Shown: piece after piece, positions 1-7,756 of the stretch | Numbering within the stretch: the first letter of the stretch is position 1 | Layout of the letters: each line of letters begins with the position of its first letter | Assembly (NCBI RefSeq): GCF_024505045.1 | Contig: NZ_JANIBM010000030.1 | Span: 1-49,805, forward strand | Source of the DNA: Methylomonas aurea | GTDB lineage: Bacteria > Pseudomonadota > Gammaproteobacteria > Methylococcales > Methylomonadaceae | DNA: 49,805 nt | Reading direction: 5' to 3' | Program-made: the position numbers and the translations under genes | The notes under the pieces: model-generated | Seen by the model: the letters and a program-made list of their open reading frames with translations, nothing else | What the model was told of the DNA's origin: nothing | The model's database searches: none

Positions 1-93
1 GTTCTTTAATTTTGATAATCAGTAGGCGGAGCTTCGGTTTTTGATTTATCGAATGCCGAGGCTTCTCTTTTCCAACAGCTATAGGTGATAGAC

Positions 94-807
94 GTGAAAA
101 TGAATGAATTGACAAAAGGCGTAATGGCGGCGTTGTTGCTGACCAGTTCCGTAGCAATGGCGGAGTCGGATTATCCGGCGGCTGATTATCAGCCAAAAGT
201 TCTGTACACCAACCCGGATTACAAGCCTGAGGCTGCTGCTCCTGCAGCAAAAGCTGCTGCACCGGCTGCGGCTGCTAAAGCCAAAGAAGTTGAAGTCGTT
301 GAAAACGATCCCAACTTCCCAGCGACTAATTTCCAACCCAAAGTACTCTTCAGCGACTCAGCTTATAAACACGATAAGACTGCTCCTCAAGCTCCCGGCG
401 CCCGTTCGTCGTCTGTGGCATCTTCATCATCGGCAGCGGTAAGCGAAGCCGGCGAAGAGGCTGTATCCAGTGCCGGTGACAAAGGTTCGTCCAATACTAG
501 CTTGTTGGGCTTGGTTGCATTGGCGGCTGTCGGCTTCTTCCTGTTTAACAAAAAAGGCGGTTCTGGTTCTGGCGCGGCCGGTAGTTCTAGTCCAAGTTAC
601 GGGGAAGCGAGCGGTTCGACAGGAGTTGAAAAGTATATCGACAGGTTGGGTATTAACAAAACCGGTGTCGCTAAATATTTGGAAAAACAAGACTCCACTC
701 CAGCGACCGGCGTAGCCAAGTATATGGCGAAGCAGATCATAAAAGACAGAGAGAGCGCAGCTGCAAAAGCTACAGGCGTAGAAAAATATTTGCGCGATAA
801 AGGCTGA
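94..807 (+). CDS. Exported bitopic membrane protein with internal repeats, function unknown
   Basis: I do not recognise this 237-residue protein. I chose the GTG at 94 because an AGGTG sits six bases upstream; the ATG at 100 is the alternative. Residues 1-23 look like a signal peptide ending AMA. Two related units follow, around residues 25-44 and 72-92, sharing a YPA/FPA-x-x-(Y/F)QPKVL core and separated by an Ala/Pro/Lys-rich linker. A Ser-rich stretch leads to a hydrophobic helix at about 136-152 followed by lysines, which predicts a cytoplasmic tail. That tail carries four copies of TGV(E/A)KY at 176, 190, 205 and 227. The layout suggests a periplasmic repeat region, one membrane anchor and a cytoplasmic repeat tail, perhaps a scaffold. 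Low-complexity composition makes homology calls risky. Confidence 0.75.
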   Translation: MKMNELTKGVMAALLLTSSVAMAESDYPAADYQPKVLYTNPDYKPEAAAPAAKAAAPAAAAKAKEVEVVENDPNFPATNFQPKVLFSDSAYKHDKTAPQAPGARSSSVASSSSAAVSEAGEEAVSSAGDKGSSNTSLLGLVALAAVGFFLFNKKGGSGSGAAGSSSPSYGEASGSTGVEKYIDRLGINKTGVAKYLEKQDSTPATGVAKYMAKQIIKDRESAAAKATGVEKYLRDKG

Positions 808-837
808 TTTATCGGTAATTATTCTTAGGTATAAATT

Positions 838-928
838 CGGTGGGACTTCCCACTGAGTTACCTGCAGAATCGCCACTTAGCGTGTTTTGGAGAGAATGAC
901 TGCTTCAAAATATGTCAAGTGGCGATTC
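838..928. other. Nested stem-loop region downstream of the repeat protein
   Basis: Three nested or adjacent inverted repeats lie in the 253-base gap before transaldolase. A small hairpin pairs 838-844 with 849-855 (GTGGG/CCCAC core). A larger structure pairs 867-878 with 917-928 (12 perfect base pairs). Inside it, 885-892 pairs with 903-910 (eight pairs, one G-U). No T-run follows, so it does not look like an intrinsic terminator. It could be a structured 3' UTR, a small RNA or a remnant of a palindromic repeat element. Confidence 0.45.
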
Positions 929-1060
929 AGTCTGTTACACCCGCATTTTGGAAAAATTCCCCGCCAAGCAATAAATAGTTCAGACCATTAGCCGAAATTT
1001 CGAATATCGGCAACGGTTTGATACCAAATCAAAGGGGACACATTAACCGAGGATATTTTT

Positions 1061-2050
1061 ATGGCAAAAAATTTATTAGAGCAACTCCGTGAAATGACTG
1101 TTGTGGTGGCGGATACCGGCGACATTCAAGCGATCGAGACTTTCAAACCGCGCGATGCGACCACCAACCCGTCTTTGATTACCGCTGCAGCACAAATGCC
1201 GCAATATCAAGGCATCGTCGACGATACCTTGAAATCGGCTCGCGCAACTCTGGGCGCTAGCGCTTCTCCTGCGGAAGTCGCGTCTTTGGCGTTCGACCGT
1301 CTGGCAGTCTCTTTCGGTTTGAAAATTCTGGAAATCATCGAAGGTCGCGTGTCTACCGAAGTTGACGCCCGTTTGTCCTACGATACCGAAGGCACTCTGG
1401 CCAAAGCTCGCGACATCATCGCTCAGTATAAAGCGGCCGGTATCGATACCGAAAAACGTATCCTGATCAAAATCGCTGCGACATGGGAAGGTATTCAAGC
1501 CGCGGCAGTGCTGGAGAAGGAAAACATCCACACCAACCTGACTCTGTTGTTCGGCATGCACCAAGCGATCGCTTGCGCCGAAAACGGCATCCAACTGATT
1601 TCTCCGTTCGTTGGCCGTATTCTGGACTGGTACAAAAAAGATAGCGGCCGCGATTCATACGCACCGCACGAAGATCCGGGTGTTCTGTCGGTGACGGAAG
1701 TTTATAACTACTACAAAAAATTCGGTTACAAAACCGAAGTTATGGGCGCCAGCTTCCGTAACATCGGCGAAATTACCGAATTGGCCGGTTGCGATCTGTT
1801 GACGATCGCGCCTTCTCTGTTGGCCGAATTGCAATCCGTTGAAGGCGAATTGCCGCGCAAACTGGATCCAGCCAAGGCCGCTAGCGCCAACATCGAAAAA
1901 ATCAGTGTCGATAAAGCGACATTCGATCGTATGCACGAAGAGAACCGCATGGCAAACGAGAAACTGAAGGAAGGTATCGACGGTTTCGCCAAGGCATTGG
2001 AAACTCTGGAAAAATTGCTGGCCGACCGTTTGGCTGCGCTGGAAGCTTAA
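1061..2050 (+). CDS. tal: Transaldolase
   Basis: This 329-residue protein is a TalB-type transaldolase (EC 2.2.1.2). It transfers dihydroxyacetone units between sugar phosphates in the cytoplasm, and in a RuMP methylotroph it serves the regeneration branch. Visible family signatures are VVADTGD near residue 15 (Asp18), DATTNPSL near 32, [13 protein letters not shown] (Glu100), the Schiff-base lysine in ILIKIA (Lys137), [11 protein letters not shown] and the [12 protein letters not shown] block. Length matches the usual 315-330. GAGGA lies upstream of the ATG. It stands alone: a 250-base gap precedes it and two terminator hairpins follow, so it is probably transcribed by itself. Confidence 0.97.
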   Translation: MAKNLLEQLREMTVVVADTGDIQAIETFKPRDATTNPSLITAAAQMPQYQGIVDDTLKSARATLGASASPAEVASLAFDRLAVSFGLKILEIIEGRVSTEVDARLSYDTEGTLAKARDIIAQYKAAGIDTEKRILIKIAATWEGIQAAAVLEKENIHTNLTLLFGMHQAIACAENGIQLISPFVGRILDWYKKDSGRDSYAPHEDPGVLSVTEVYNYYKKFGYKTEVMGASFRNIGEITELAGCDLLTIAPSLLAELQSVEGELPRKLDPAKAASANIEKISVDKATFDRMHEENRMANEKLKEGIDGFAKALETLEKLLADRLAALEA

Positions 2051-2058
2051 GGGCTCTT

Positions 2059-2096
2059 ATCGCGCGCAATCTTGTTTGCGCGCGATCTTATTTTAT
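2059..2096 (+). terminator. Intrinsic terminator after tal
   Basis: An 11-bp perfect stem pairs 2059-2069 with 2076-2086 (ATCGCGCGCAA arm, six-base loop) and is followed by a T-rich stretch. Confidence 0.85.
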
Positions 2097-2100
2097 GTGC

Positions 2101-2137
2101 AAGGCCGCCGAATCGAGTACGCGGCCTTTGTTCTTTA
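2101..2137 (+). terminator. Second hairpin between tal and fba
   Basis: AAGGCCGC at 2101-2108 pairs with GCGGCCTT at 2121-2128 across a 12-base loop, followed by TTGTTCTTT. It is probably a back-up terminator in tandem with the preceding one. Confidence 0.55.
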
Positions 2138-2154
2138 GTTAATAGGTAAATTTC

Positions 2155-3231
2155 ATGGCAAAAATCTTAGATGTAGTAAAACCTGGCGTGGTCACCGGTG
2201 AAGACGTGCAAAAAGTCTTTGCAATCTGCAAGGAAAACAAATTTGCATTGCCGGCAGTTAACGTGATCAGCACCGATACCATCAATGCCGTATTGGAAGC
2301 CGCTGCGAAAGCCAAATCTCCGGTTATCGTACAATTTTCTAACGGCGGCGCGGCGTTTGTTGCCGGTAAAGGCTTGAAACTGGACGGCCAAGGCTGTTCC
2401 ATCCACGGTGCTATTTCCGGCGCTCAACACGTTCACCGCATGGCGGAACTGTACGGTGTGCCGGTCATTCTGCATACCGACCACGCAGCCAAAAAATTGC
2501 TGCCTTGGGTTGACGGCATGTTGGACGAAGGCGAAAGACACTTCGCCGCGACCGGCAAGCCGCTGTTCAGCTCGCACATGTTGGACCTGTCCGAAGAAAG
2601 CCTGGAAGAAAACATCGAAATCTGCGGCAAATACCTGGAGCGGATGTCAAAAATGGGCATGACACTGGAAATCGAGTTGGGTTGCACCGGCGGCGAAGAA
2701 GACGGTGTCGACAACAGCGGCATGGACCACTCGGCGTTGTATACCCAACCGGAAGATGTGGCTTACGCTTATGAACATTTGAGCAAAATCAGCCACCGTT
2801 TCACCATCGCCGCGTCATTCGGTAACGTCCACGGTGTTTACTCACCGGGCAACGTCAAACTGACACCGAAAATTCTGGATAACTCGCAGAAATATGTGTC
2901 CGAGAAATTCGGTCTGCCGAACAATTCATTGACCTTCGTATTCCATGGCGGCTCCGGTTCTTCACCGGAAGAAATCAAAGAATCCATCAGCTACGGCGTG
3001 GTAAAAATGAACATCGACACCGATACCCAATGGGCGACTTGGGAAGGCGTGATGAATTACTACAAGAAAAACGAAGGTTATTTGCAAGGCCAAATCGGTA
3101 ATCCGGAGGGTGCCGACAAGCCAAACAAAAAATACTACGATCCACGGGTATGGCAACGCGCCGGCCAGGAAGGTATGGTCGTCCGTCTGCAGCAAGCGTT
3201 CCAAGAATTGAACGCCGTAAATTCTTTGTAA
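2155..3231 (+). CDS. fbaA: Class II fructose-bisphosphate aldolase
   Basis: This 358-residue zinc-dependent aldolase (EC 4.1.2.13) interconverts fructose 1,6-bisphosphate with DHAP and glyceraldehyde 3-phosphate. In the RuMP cycle it forms the cleavage/rearrangement branch. The length and residues match the E. coli FbaA type: Asp109 and His110 in LHTDHAAKK, Glu174 in LEIELG, catalytic Glu182 in GGEED, His226 in NVHGVYSPG and His264 in FHGGSGS. The start ATG has AGG upstream at moderate spacing. It follows tal after a double terminator and ends in its own strong terminator, so it is probably monocistronic. Confidence 0.98.
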   Translation: MAKILDVVKPGVVTGEDVQKVFAICKENKFALPAVNVISTDTINAVLEAAAKAKSPVIVQFSNGGAAFVAGKGLKLDGQGCSIHGAISGAQHVHRMAELYGVPVILHTDHAAKKLLPWVDGMLDEGERHFAATGKPLFSSHMLDLSEESLEENIEICGKYLERMSKMGMTLEIELGCTGGEEDGVDNSGMDHSALYTQPEDVAYAYEHLSKISHRFTIAASFGNVHGVYSPGNVKLTPKILDNSQKYVSEKFGLPNNSLTFVFHGGSGSSPEEIKESISYGVVKMNIDTDTQWATWEGVMNYYKKNEGYLQGQIGNPEGADKPNKKYYDPRVWQRAGQEGMVVRLQQAFQELNAVNSL

Positions 3232-3242
3232 TACGCCTCAGC

Positions 3243-3284
3243 AAGCTGCAAAAGCAAACAGCTTTTGCAGCTTTTCCTGTCTTT
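3243..3284 (+). terminator. Intrinsic terminator after fba
   Basis: A perfect 13-bp stem pairs 3243-3255 (AAGCTGCAAAAGC) with 3261-3273 around an AAACA loop, followed by TTCCTGTCTTT. Confidence 0.88.
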
Positions 3285-3480
3285 CCGGTGTAGTTAGTTC
3301 GTCAAATAATTGACTGCCCATCTTTCGGCTTCCTGCCGCCGTTGTGCGCGAAATTAGGCTTTTCAGCCTCGCCGTATCGGTTCGGCCGGCTATACTATCA
3401 TTCTAAAACCATGATTTTTCTTGTATGATCGGAAACCGGCGGGTCGATACGCTCCGCGATTTGCGATTTTTCGAATGATC

Positions 3481-3496
3481 TGGCGTGTTTTGTGCT
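3481..3496 (+). promoter_or_regulatory. Candidate sigma-54 promoter of the fliL operon
   Basis: TGGCGTGTTTTGTGCT has GG and GC ten bases apart and matches the -24/-12 consensus at most conserved positions. It lies 22 bases before fliL, so the predicted start leaves a leader of only about 12 bases just ahead of the AAAGGTG ribosome site. Sigma-54 control of fliL-type operons is known in Pseudomonas and Vibrio; its use here is inferred. Confidence 0.4.
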
Positions 3497-3518
3497 CTGA
3501 GAATAATAAAGGTGATAA

Positions 3519-4061
3519 ATGGCTGAAGCTCAAGGAAAAGATGAAGGAAAAAAATCGTCCAAGAAACTGATAATTATCATTGCGTTGGTTGTTTTGGCTC
3601 TGGCGGGAGGCGGAGCGGCCTATTTTTTCTTGGCGAAACCCGCTGAGAGCGGCAAAGAGGCCGATGCTGAAAAACACGGAGAGGATAAACATGCCGAATC
3701 GGCAGCACATGAGGCCGAGGCGGACCACGATAAGCCGGTAGAGCCCGATGTCTATTACGAGTTTCCCACGCCGTTGTTGGTCGATTATCCGAGCGGGTCC
3801 AGCGCCAGGGTCATTAAAATTTCCCTGACCGTATTGACTAAAGGCGAGGCCAGCATAGAAGCGATGAAAAAACACGAACCGATGATCCGGAACAACTTGT
3901 TGATGGCCATCAGTTCGGTCGGCGCCGATAAGGCAAAAACTCTGGAAGGCAAGCAGGAGCTGCGGGCGATGATGCAGCAAGAGATCGGCAAGGTTTTGGA
4001 AAAGATGGCCGGCAAGAACACTGTTAAAGAAGTCTATTTCACCGATTTTGTAATGCAATAA
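3519..4061 (+). CDS. fliL: Flagellar basal body-associated protein FliL
   Basis: This 180-residue inner-membrane protein associates with the stator and MS ring. Residues 1-15 are charged and cytoplasmic, and about 17-38 form one membrane helix. A low-complexity Glu/His/Lys stretch (about 45-75) follows, then the conserved periplasmic FliL domain (YYEFPTPLLVDY to the C-terminal VYFTDFVMQ). AAAGGTG precedes the ATG. It opens the long flagellar operon, and its stop codon abuts the fliM start with no gap, the usual FliL-FliM order. Confidence 0.95.
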   Translation: MAEAQGKDEGKKSSKKLIIIIALVVLALAGGGAAYFFLAKPAESGKEADAEKHGEDKHAESAAHEAEADHDKPVEPDVYYEFPTPLLVDYPSGSSARVIKISLTVLTKGEASIEAMKKHEPMIRNNLLMAISSVGADKAKTLEGKQELRAMMQQEIGKVLEKMAGKNTVKEVYFTDFVMQ

Positions 4062-5045
4062 ATGTCTACCGCCGATCTACTTTCCCAAGATGAAATCGAT
4101 GCGCTGCTGCACGGCGTAGACGACGGCGATGTCGACACCGCTGCTGACGATGACGAATACAGTCGAGGGGTTGCGCGGCTTTACGATTTCAATAGCCAAG
4201 AGCGTATCGTCCGTGGCCGGATGCCGACCTTGGAAATGGTCAACGAACGTTTCGCTCGCCATTTCCGCATCGCATTGTTCAATTTCTTACGGCGTGCGGC
4301 AGAGATATCGGTGTCGGGGATTCAGGTACAGAAGTTCTCCGAATTCATTCAGGGGTTGTTCGTTCCAACTAATTTGAATGTAATTCGGATGGCGCCGCTG
4401 CGCGGCCGGGCGCTGATTGTGATGGAGCCTCGTCTGGTATTTACGGCTGTAGACAACTTTTTCGGCGGTGGCGGCCAATTTTACAATAAGGTCGAAGGCC
4501 GCGAGTTTACGCCTACCGAGATGCGTATCATCCGCTTGATTATCGACATGATTTTCAAGGATCTGTCCGAAGCCTGGAAACCGGTCATGGATGTCGAGTT
4601 TGAGTACATCAACTCCGAGGTAAACCCCCAGTTTGCCAATATCGTCAGTCCCTCCGAGATCGTGGTCATCTCCACAATCCACGTCGAGCTGGAAGGCGGG
4701 GGCGGCGATATTAATATTGCCATGCCGTATTCTATGATCGAACCGATCCGGGAGTTGCTCGATGCTGTAACCAGCGACAGAGGGGAGGTCGACGGCCGTT
4801 GGCAAGATTCGTTGCGGACCGAGATCATGCGTAGCGAAGTGACATTGAATAGTAAATTGATCGAAAAAGAGATGTTTATCAGCGACGTTATCGAACTTAA
4901 AAAAGGCGACGTGATTCCGATCGAAATGCCAGAAACGGTATTGTTGGAAGTGGAAGGAGTACCGGTGTTTCGCGGTAAATTGGGTTTGTCCGATGGTAAT
5001 TACGCCATTGAAATCATCGATAAAATGACGCTGGACAATATTTAA
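4062..5045 (+). CDS. fliM: Flagellar motor switch protein FliM
   Basis: This 327-residue C-ring switch protein binds phospho-CheY and controls rotation direction. The N-terminus carries the CheY-binding motif LSQDEIDALL (residues 7-16). A CheC-like middle domain follows (IALFNFLRRAAEISVSG, then the FGGGGQF block). The C-terminal FliN-like domain, about 250-320, reads KLIEKEMFISDVIELKKGD. Translation starts immediately after the fliL stop, so the two are coupled. Length is typical. Confidence 0.97.
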   Translation: MSTADLLSQDEIDALLHGVDDGDVDTAADDDEYSRGVARLYDFNSQERIVRGRMPTLEMVNERFARHFRIALFNFLRRAAEISVSGIQVQKFSEFIQGLFVPTNLNVIRMAPLRGRALIVMEPRLVFTAVDNFFGGGGQFYNKVEGREFTPTEMRIIRLIIDMIFKDLSEAWKPVMDVEFEYINSEVNPQFANIVSPSEIVVISTIHVELEGGGGDINIAMPYSMIEPIRELLDAVTSDRGEVDGRWQDSLRTEIMRSEVTLNSKLIEKEMFISDVIELKKGDVIPIEMPETVLLEVEGVPVFRGKLGLSDGNYAIEIIDKMTLDNI

Positions 5046-5064
5046 TGGACAGGGAGGAATTGAC

Positions 5065-5514
5065 ATGAGCGAAAACGACGAAATTGGTGACGACTGGGCG
5101 GCGGCGATGAACGAGCAGGCCGCGGCCGAAGCAGACTGGGGAGATGCTCTGAAGGAACAGGCCGCCGCCGCGGCAAAAAGCCCCGGCGGCTATTCAGCGG
5201 CCGAGTTTCCGGATCTGGGCGAACAAAAGCCGAAGCCAACCGCCGGTGGAGAAGAGGTCAAACTGGACGTGATTCTGGACGTGCCGGTTACCGTGTCTTT
5301 GGAAATTGGCAGGACCAAAATCAATATCCGTAACCTGCTGCAGCTTAACCAGGGGTCGGTGGTGGAATTGGACCGTTTCGCCGGCGAACCGATGGATGTG
5401 CTGGTCAACGGTACCTTGGTCGCCCACGGCGAAGTCGTCGTGGTTAACGATAAATTCGGTATCCGCTTAACCGATATTATCAGCCCATCGGAACGGGTCC
5501 GAAAGCTGGGTTGA
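5065..5514 (+). CDS. fliN: Flagellar motor switch protein FliN
   Basis: This 149-residue protein is the lower C-ring component. The first 70 residues are Ala/Glu-rich and weakly conserved. The C-terminal 80 residues are the SpoA/FliN domain (LDVILDVPVTVSLEIGRT, VVELDRFAGEPMDVLVNG, GEVVVVNDKFGIRLTDI). GGGAGG lies nine bases before the ATG. It lies between fliM and fliO, in canonical order. Confidence 0.97.
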   Translation: MSENDEIGDDWAAAMNEQAAAEADWGDALKEQAAAAAKSPGGYSAAEFPDLGEQKPKPTAGGEEVKLDVILDVPVTVSLEIGRTKINIRNLLQLNQGSVVELDRFAGEPMDVLVNGTLVAHGEVVVVNDKFGIRLTDIISPSERVRKLG

Positions 5515-5519
5515 TAACC

Positions 5520-5963
5520 GTGCACGCTCTGGCTAGGCTAATTTTCGCGATTGGGACGATGTCGAGCGCTTGGGCGGACGAAATTCCCGCACCAGCTAAA
5601 TCCAGCGCCAAATTCGTGACTTCGGCCGACGTCATTCAGTGGCTGTTGGCCTTGGTACTGGTCTTGGGCGTATTTCTACTCCTGGTCTTGATGCTGAAAA
5701 AATCCGGCGGTTTGGCCACGGCCGGTAAAAGCAAATTGACGGTGCTTGCCGGGCTTTCGTTGGGCATGCGGGAGAAACTGGTCTTGGTCAGAGTCGGCGA
5801 AAAAGAGTTGTTGTTAGGTGTGAGTAATGGCCGGATCGACAAATTGCTCGAGCTGGAAGGCGAGCAGCGGCTATTCTCCAACCAGGACCAATCGCAGGAT
5901 TTGGGCCTCTTCGCGCAAAAACTATTGCAAGCGATACAAGGTAAGACGCATGAACAGGCCTAG
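5520..5963 (+). CDS. fliO: Flagellar biosynthetic protein FliO
   Basis: This protein of about 147 residues assists FliP assembly in the type III export gate. I favour the GTG at 5520, six bases after the fliN stop; a TTG at 5511 overlapping fliN is possible. The N-terminus resembles a signal peptide (ending SAWADE). A strong membrane helix at about 40-62 follows, then a basic cytoplasmic domain with the FliO signature [23 protein letters not shown] (part). The last 14 bases overlap fliP. Confidence 0.88.
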   Translation: MHALARLIFAIGTMSSAWADEIPAPAKSSAKFVTSADVIQWLLALVLVLGVFLLLVLMLKKSGGLATAGKSKLTVLAGLSLGMREKLVLVRVGEKELLLGVSNGRIDKLLELEGEQRLFSNQDQSQDLGLFAQKLLQAIQGKTHEQA

Positions 5964-6705
5964 TATGCGGGCTGTGGCTTTACTGGGGGGCTGCGCGCTG
6001 ATGTGGGTTGCCGAGGCTAATGCCGTGCCCGGTGTGGACGCGATTACCGTGACCACTAACCCGAAAGGTGGCGAAACCTATACGGTCACGATCCAGATAT
6101 TGGCTCTGATGACGATGCTGACTTTGCTGCCGGCATTGTTGTTGTCGATGACCGCATTTACCCGAGTCATGATTGTACTGGGCCTGTTGCGGCAGGCGAT
6201 CGGTGCGGCGCAGGCCCCCAGCAACCAGGTGTTGTTGGGGTTGTCGCTGTTTCTGACGATTTTCATCATGACGCCGGTGCTGGAAAAAGTGAACGAAACC
6301 GCCGTACAGCCGTACCTGGAAGAAAAGATCGATGCCGTCACCGCTCTGCAAAAGGCGTCGGAACCTTTCAAACAATTCATGTTGAAGCAAACGCGCGAGG
6401 CGGATTTGGATACGTTTGTCCGGATATCCGGCCGAGAGCAAATCAACAAACCCGAAGACGTGCCGTTTTCGTTGTTGGTGCCGGCTTATGTCACCAGCGA
6501 ATTGAAAACCGCATTTCAAATTGGCTTTCTGATTTTTTTGCCGTTTCTGGTGATCGATCTGGTCGTGGCCAGTGTGCTGATGTCGATGGGGATGATGATG
6601 CTGTCGCCGATGATCGTGTCCCTGCCGTTTAAAATCATGTTGTTCGTACTAGCTGACGGCTGGACCATGGTCATGGAAATGCTGGCTGCCAGTTTTTACG
6701 TCTAA
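5950..6705 (+). CDS. fliP: Flagellar export gate protein FliP
   Basis: This 251-residue polytopic inner-membrane protein forms the export-gate core with FliQ and FliR. The reading frame is open upstream to 5827, but the ATG at 5950 is the likely start. It has AAGGTAAG close upstream and gives a signal peptide ([20 protein letters not shown]), as FliP has. Conserved blocks are the [15 protein letters not shown] region, [19 protein letters not shown] and the C-terminal [20 protein letters not shown] (part). It overlaps fliO by 14 bases. Confidence 0.96.
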   Translation: MNRPSMRAVALLGGCALMWVAEANAVPGVDAITVTTNPKGGETYTVTIQILALMTMLTLLPALLLSMTAFTRVMIVLGLLRQAIGAAQAPSNQVLLGLSLFLTIFIMTPVLEKVNETAVQPYLEEKIDAVTALQKASEPFKQFMLKQTREADLDTFVRISGREQINKPEDVPFSLLVPAYVTSELKTAFQIGFLIFLPFLVIDLVVASVLMSMGMMMLSPMIVSLPFKIMLFVLADGWTMVMEMLAASFYV

Positions 6706-6713
6706 GCTTGCAT

Positions 6714-6983
6714 ATGACTCCGGAGACGATCTCGAACGTAGCGCAGGACACGGTACTGATCGGCCTGAAACTGATGGGGCCGATTTTGATCGCTTCCTTG
6801 TTGGTGGGTTTGCTGGTTTCGATGTTTCAGGCGGCAACCTCGATCCAGGAACAGACCTTGACCTTCATCCCTAAGTTGGCGGCGATTATTGCCGTGCTGA
6901 TGATTGCCGGTCCGGGCATGCTGCAAATGCTGATCGACTATTTTCAGGATTTGATGCGCGATATTCCCACCTTGATTGGATGA
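6714..6983 (+). CDS. fliQ: Flagellar export gate protein FliQ
   Basis: This 89-residue protein has two membrane helices (about 17-39 and 51-71) and is an export-gate subunit. The ATG at 6714 gives the family's usual MTPETI start; an upstream in-frame TTG adds only two residues. The FQAATSIQEQTLTFIPK segment is diagnostic. The stop overlaps the fliR start by four bases (ATGA). Confidence 0.96.
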   Translation: MTPETISNVAQDTVLIGLKLMGPILIASLLVGLLVSMFQAATSIQEQTLTFIPKLAAIIAVLMIAGPGMLQMLIDYFQDLMRDIPTLIG

Positions 6984-7756
6984 ACCTTACCGAAAACGAG
7001 TTGCTGGGGTATGTTGCCGGTTTCATCTGGCCTTTCTTTCGCATCAGTTCGATGTTCATCACCATCCCGGTATTCAGCGTCAACGCCTTGCCGGCCAAAG
7101 TTCGCGTGATCGCCAGCCTGTTGATCACGTTAACCGTGTCTCCAACCCTTCCGGCCATGCCGCCGATAGATATGTTCGGCTATCAAGGTTTTCTGGTTGC
7201 CCTCCAGCAAGTGGCTCTGGGCGCCACTGTCGGTTTCATTTTGCAAATGGTGTTTTCGATCATGCTGTTCGCCGGCCAGGCCATCGCCTACAGCATGGGG
7301 CTCGGCTTCGCGTCGATGGTCGATCCGGTTTCGGGGGTGCAAGTCCCGGTTGTGGCCCAATTGTTCGTGATCAGCGGCAGTCTGTTGTTTTTGGCGGTAG
7401 ACGGGCATTTACTTTTGATCGAGATGCTGGCGCAAAGCTTTCATACGTTGCCGGTTGCGGCAACCGGAATCGAAAAAGCCGATTTGTGGCGGATCGCGTT
7501 ATGGGGTGGCACCATATTCGCCGACGGCTTGTTATTGTCGATGCCGGTTATGGCGGCGCTGCTGTTCGTCAATATCAGCTTTGGCGTGGCTTCCAAAGCG
7601 GCTCCGCAATTGCAGATTTTCGGCGTCGGCTTTCCGGCGACGATCATGTTGGGCATGGTCTTGATTTGGATAGGACTGCCGACCTTACTAGAAGTCTTTG
7701 CCGATATGTTGCACCAAGGGTTTGCGTTGGTGAACGAATTGTTGAGGTTGCAGTAG
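6980..7756 (+). CDS. fliR: Flagellar export gate protein FliR
   Basis: This 258-residue protein has about six membrane helices and completes the FliPQR gate. Family markers are FFRISSMFITIPVF near residue 20, the VGFILQMVFSIMLFAGQ stretch and MGLGFASMVDP. It overlaps fliQ by four bases and is immediately followed by flhB (stop and start abut), indicating coupled translation. Confidence 0.96.
   Translation: MNLTENELLGYVAGFIWPFFRISSMFITIPVFSVNALPAKVRVIASLLITLTVSPTLPAMPPIDMFGYQGFLVALQQVALGATVGFILQMVFSIMLFAGQAIAYSMGLGFASMVDPVSGVQVPVVAQLFVISGSLLFLAVDGHLLLIEMLAQSFHTLPVAATGIEKADLWRIALWGGTIFADGLLLSMPVMAALLFVNISFGVASKAAPQLQIFGVGFPATIMLGMVLIWIGLPTLLEVFADMLHQGFALVNELLRLQ

Noticed and set aside
3390-4058. 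222-codon minus-strand open frame over fliL
   Set aside because: The plus-strand fliL has family motifs and exact coupling to fliM. The minus frame has neither.
5827-5949. Upstream extension of fliP inside fliO
   Set aside because: The frame is open but the translated segment is basic and non-conserved. The ATG at 5950 has a ribosome site and gives a proper signal peptide.
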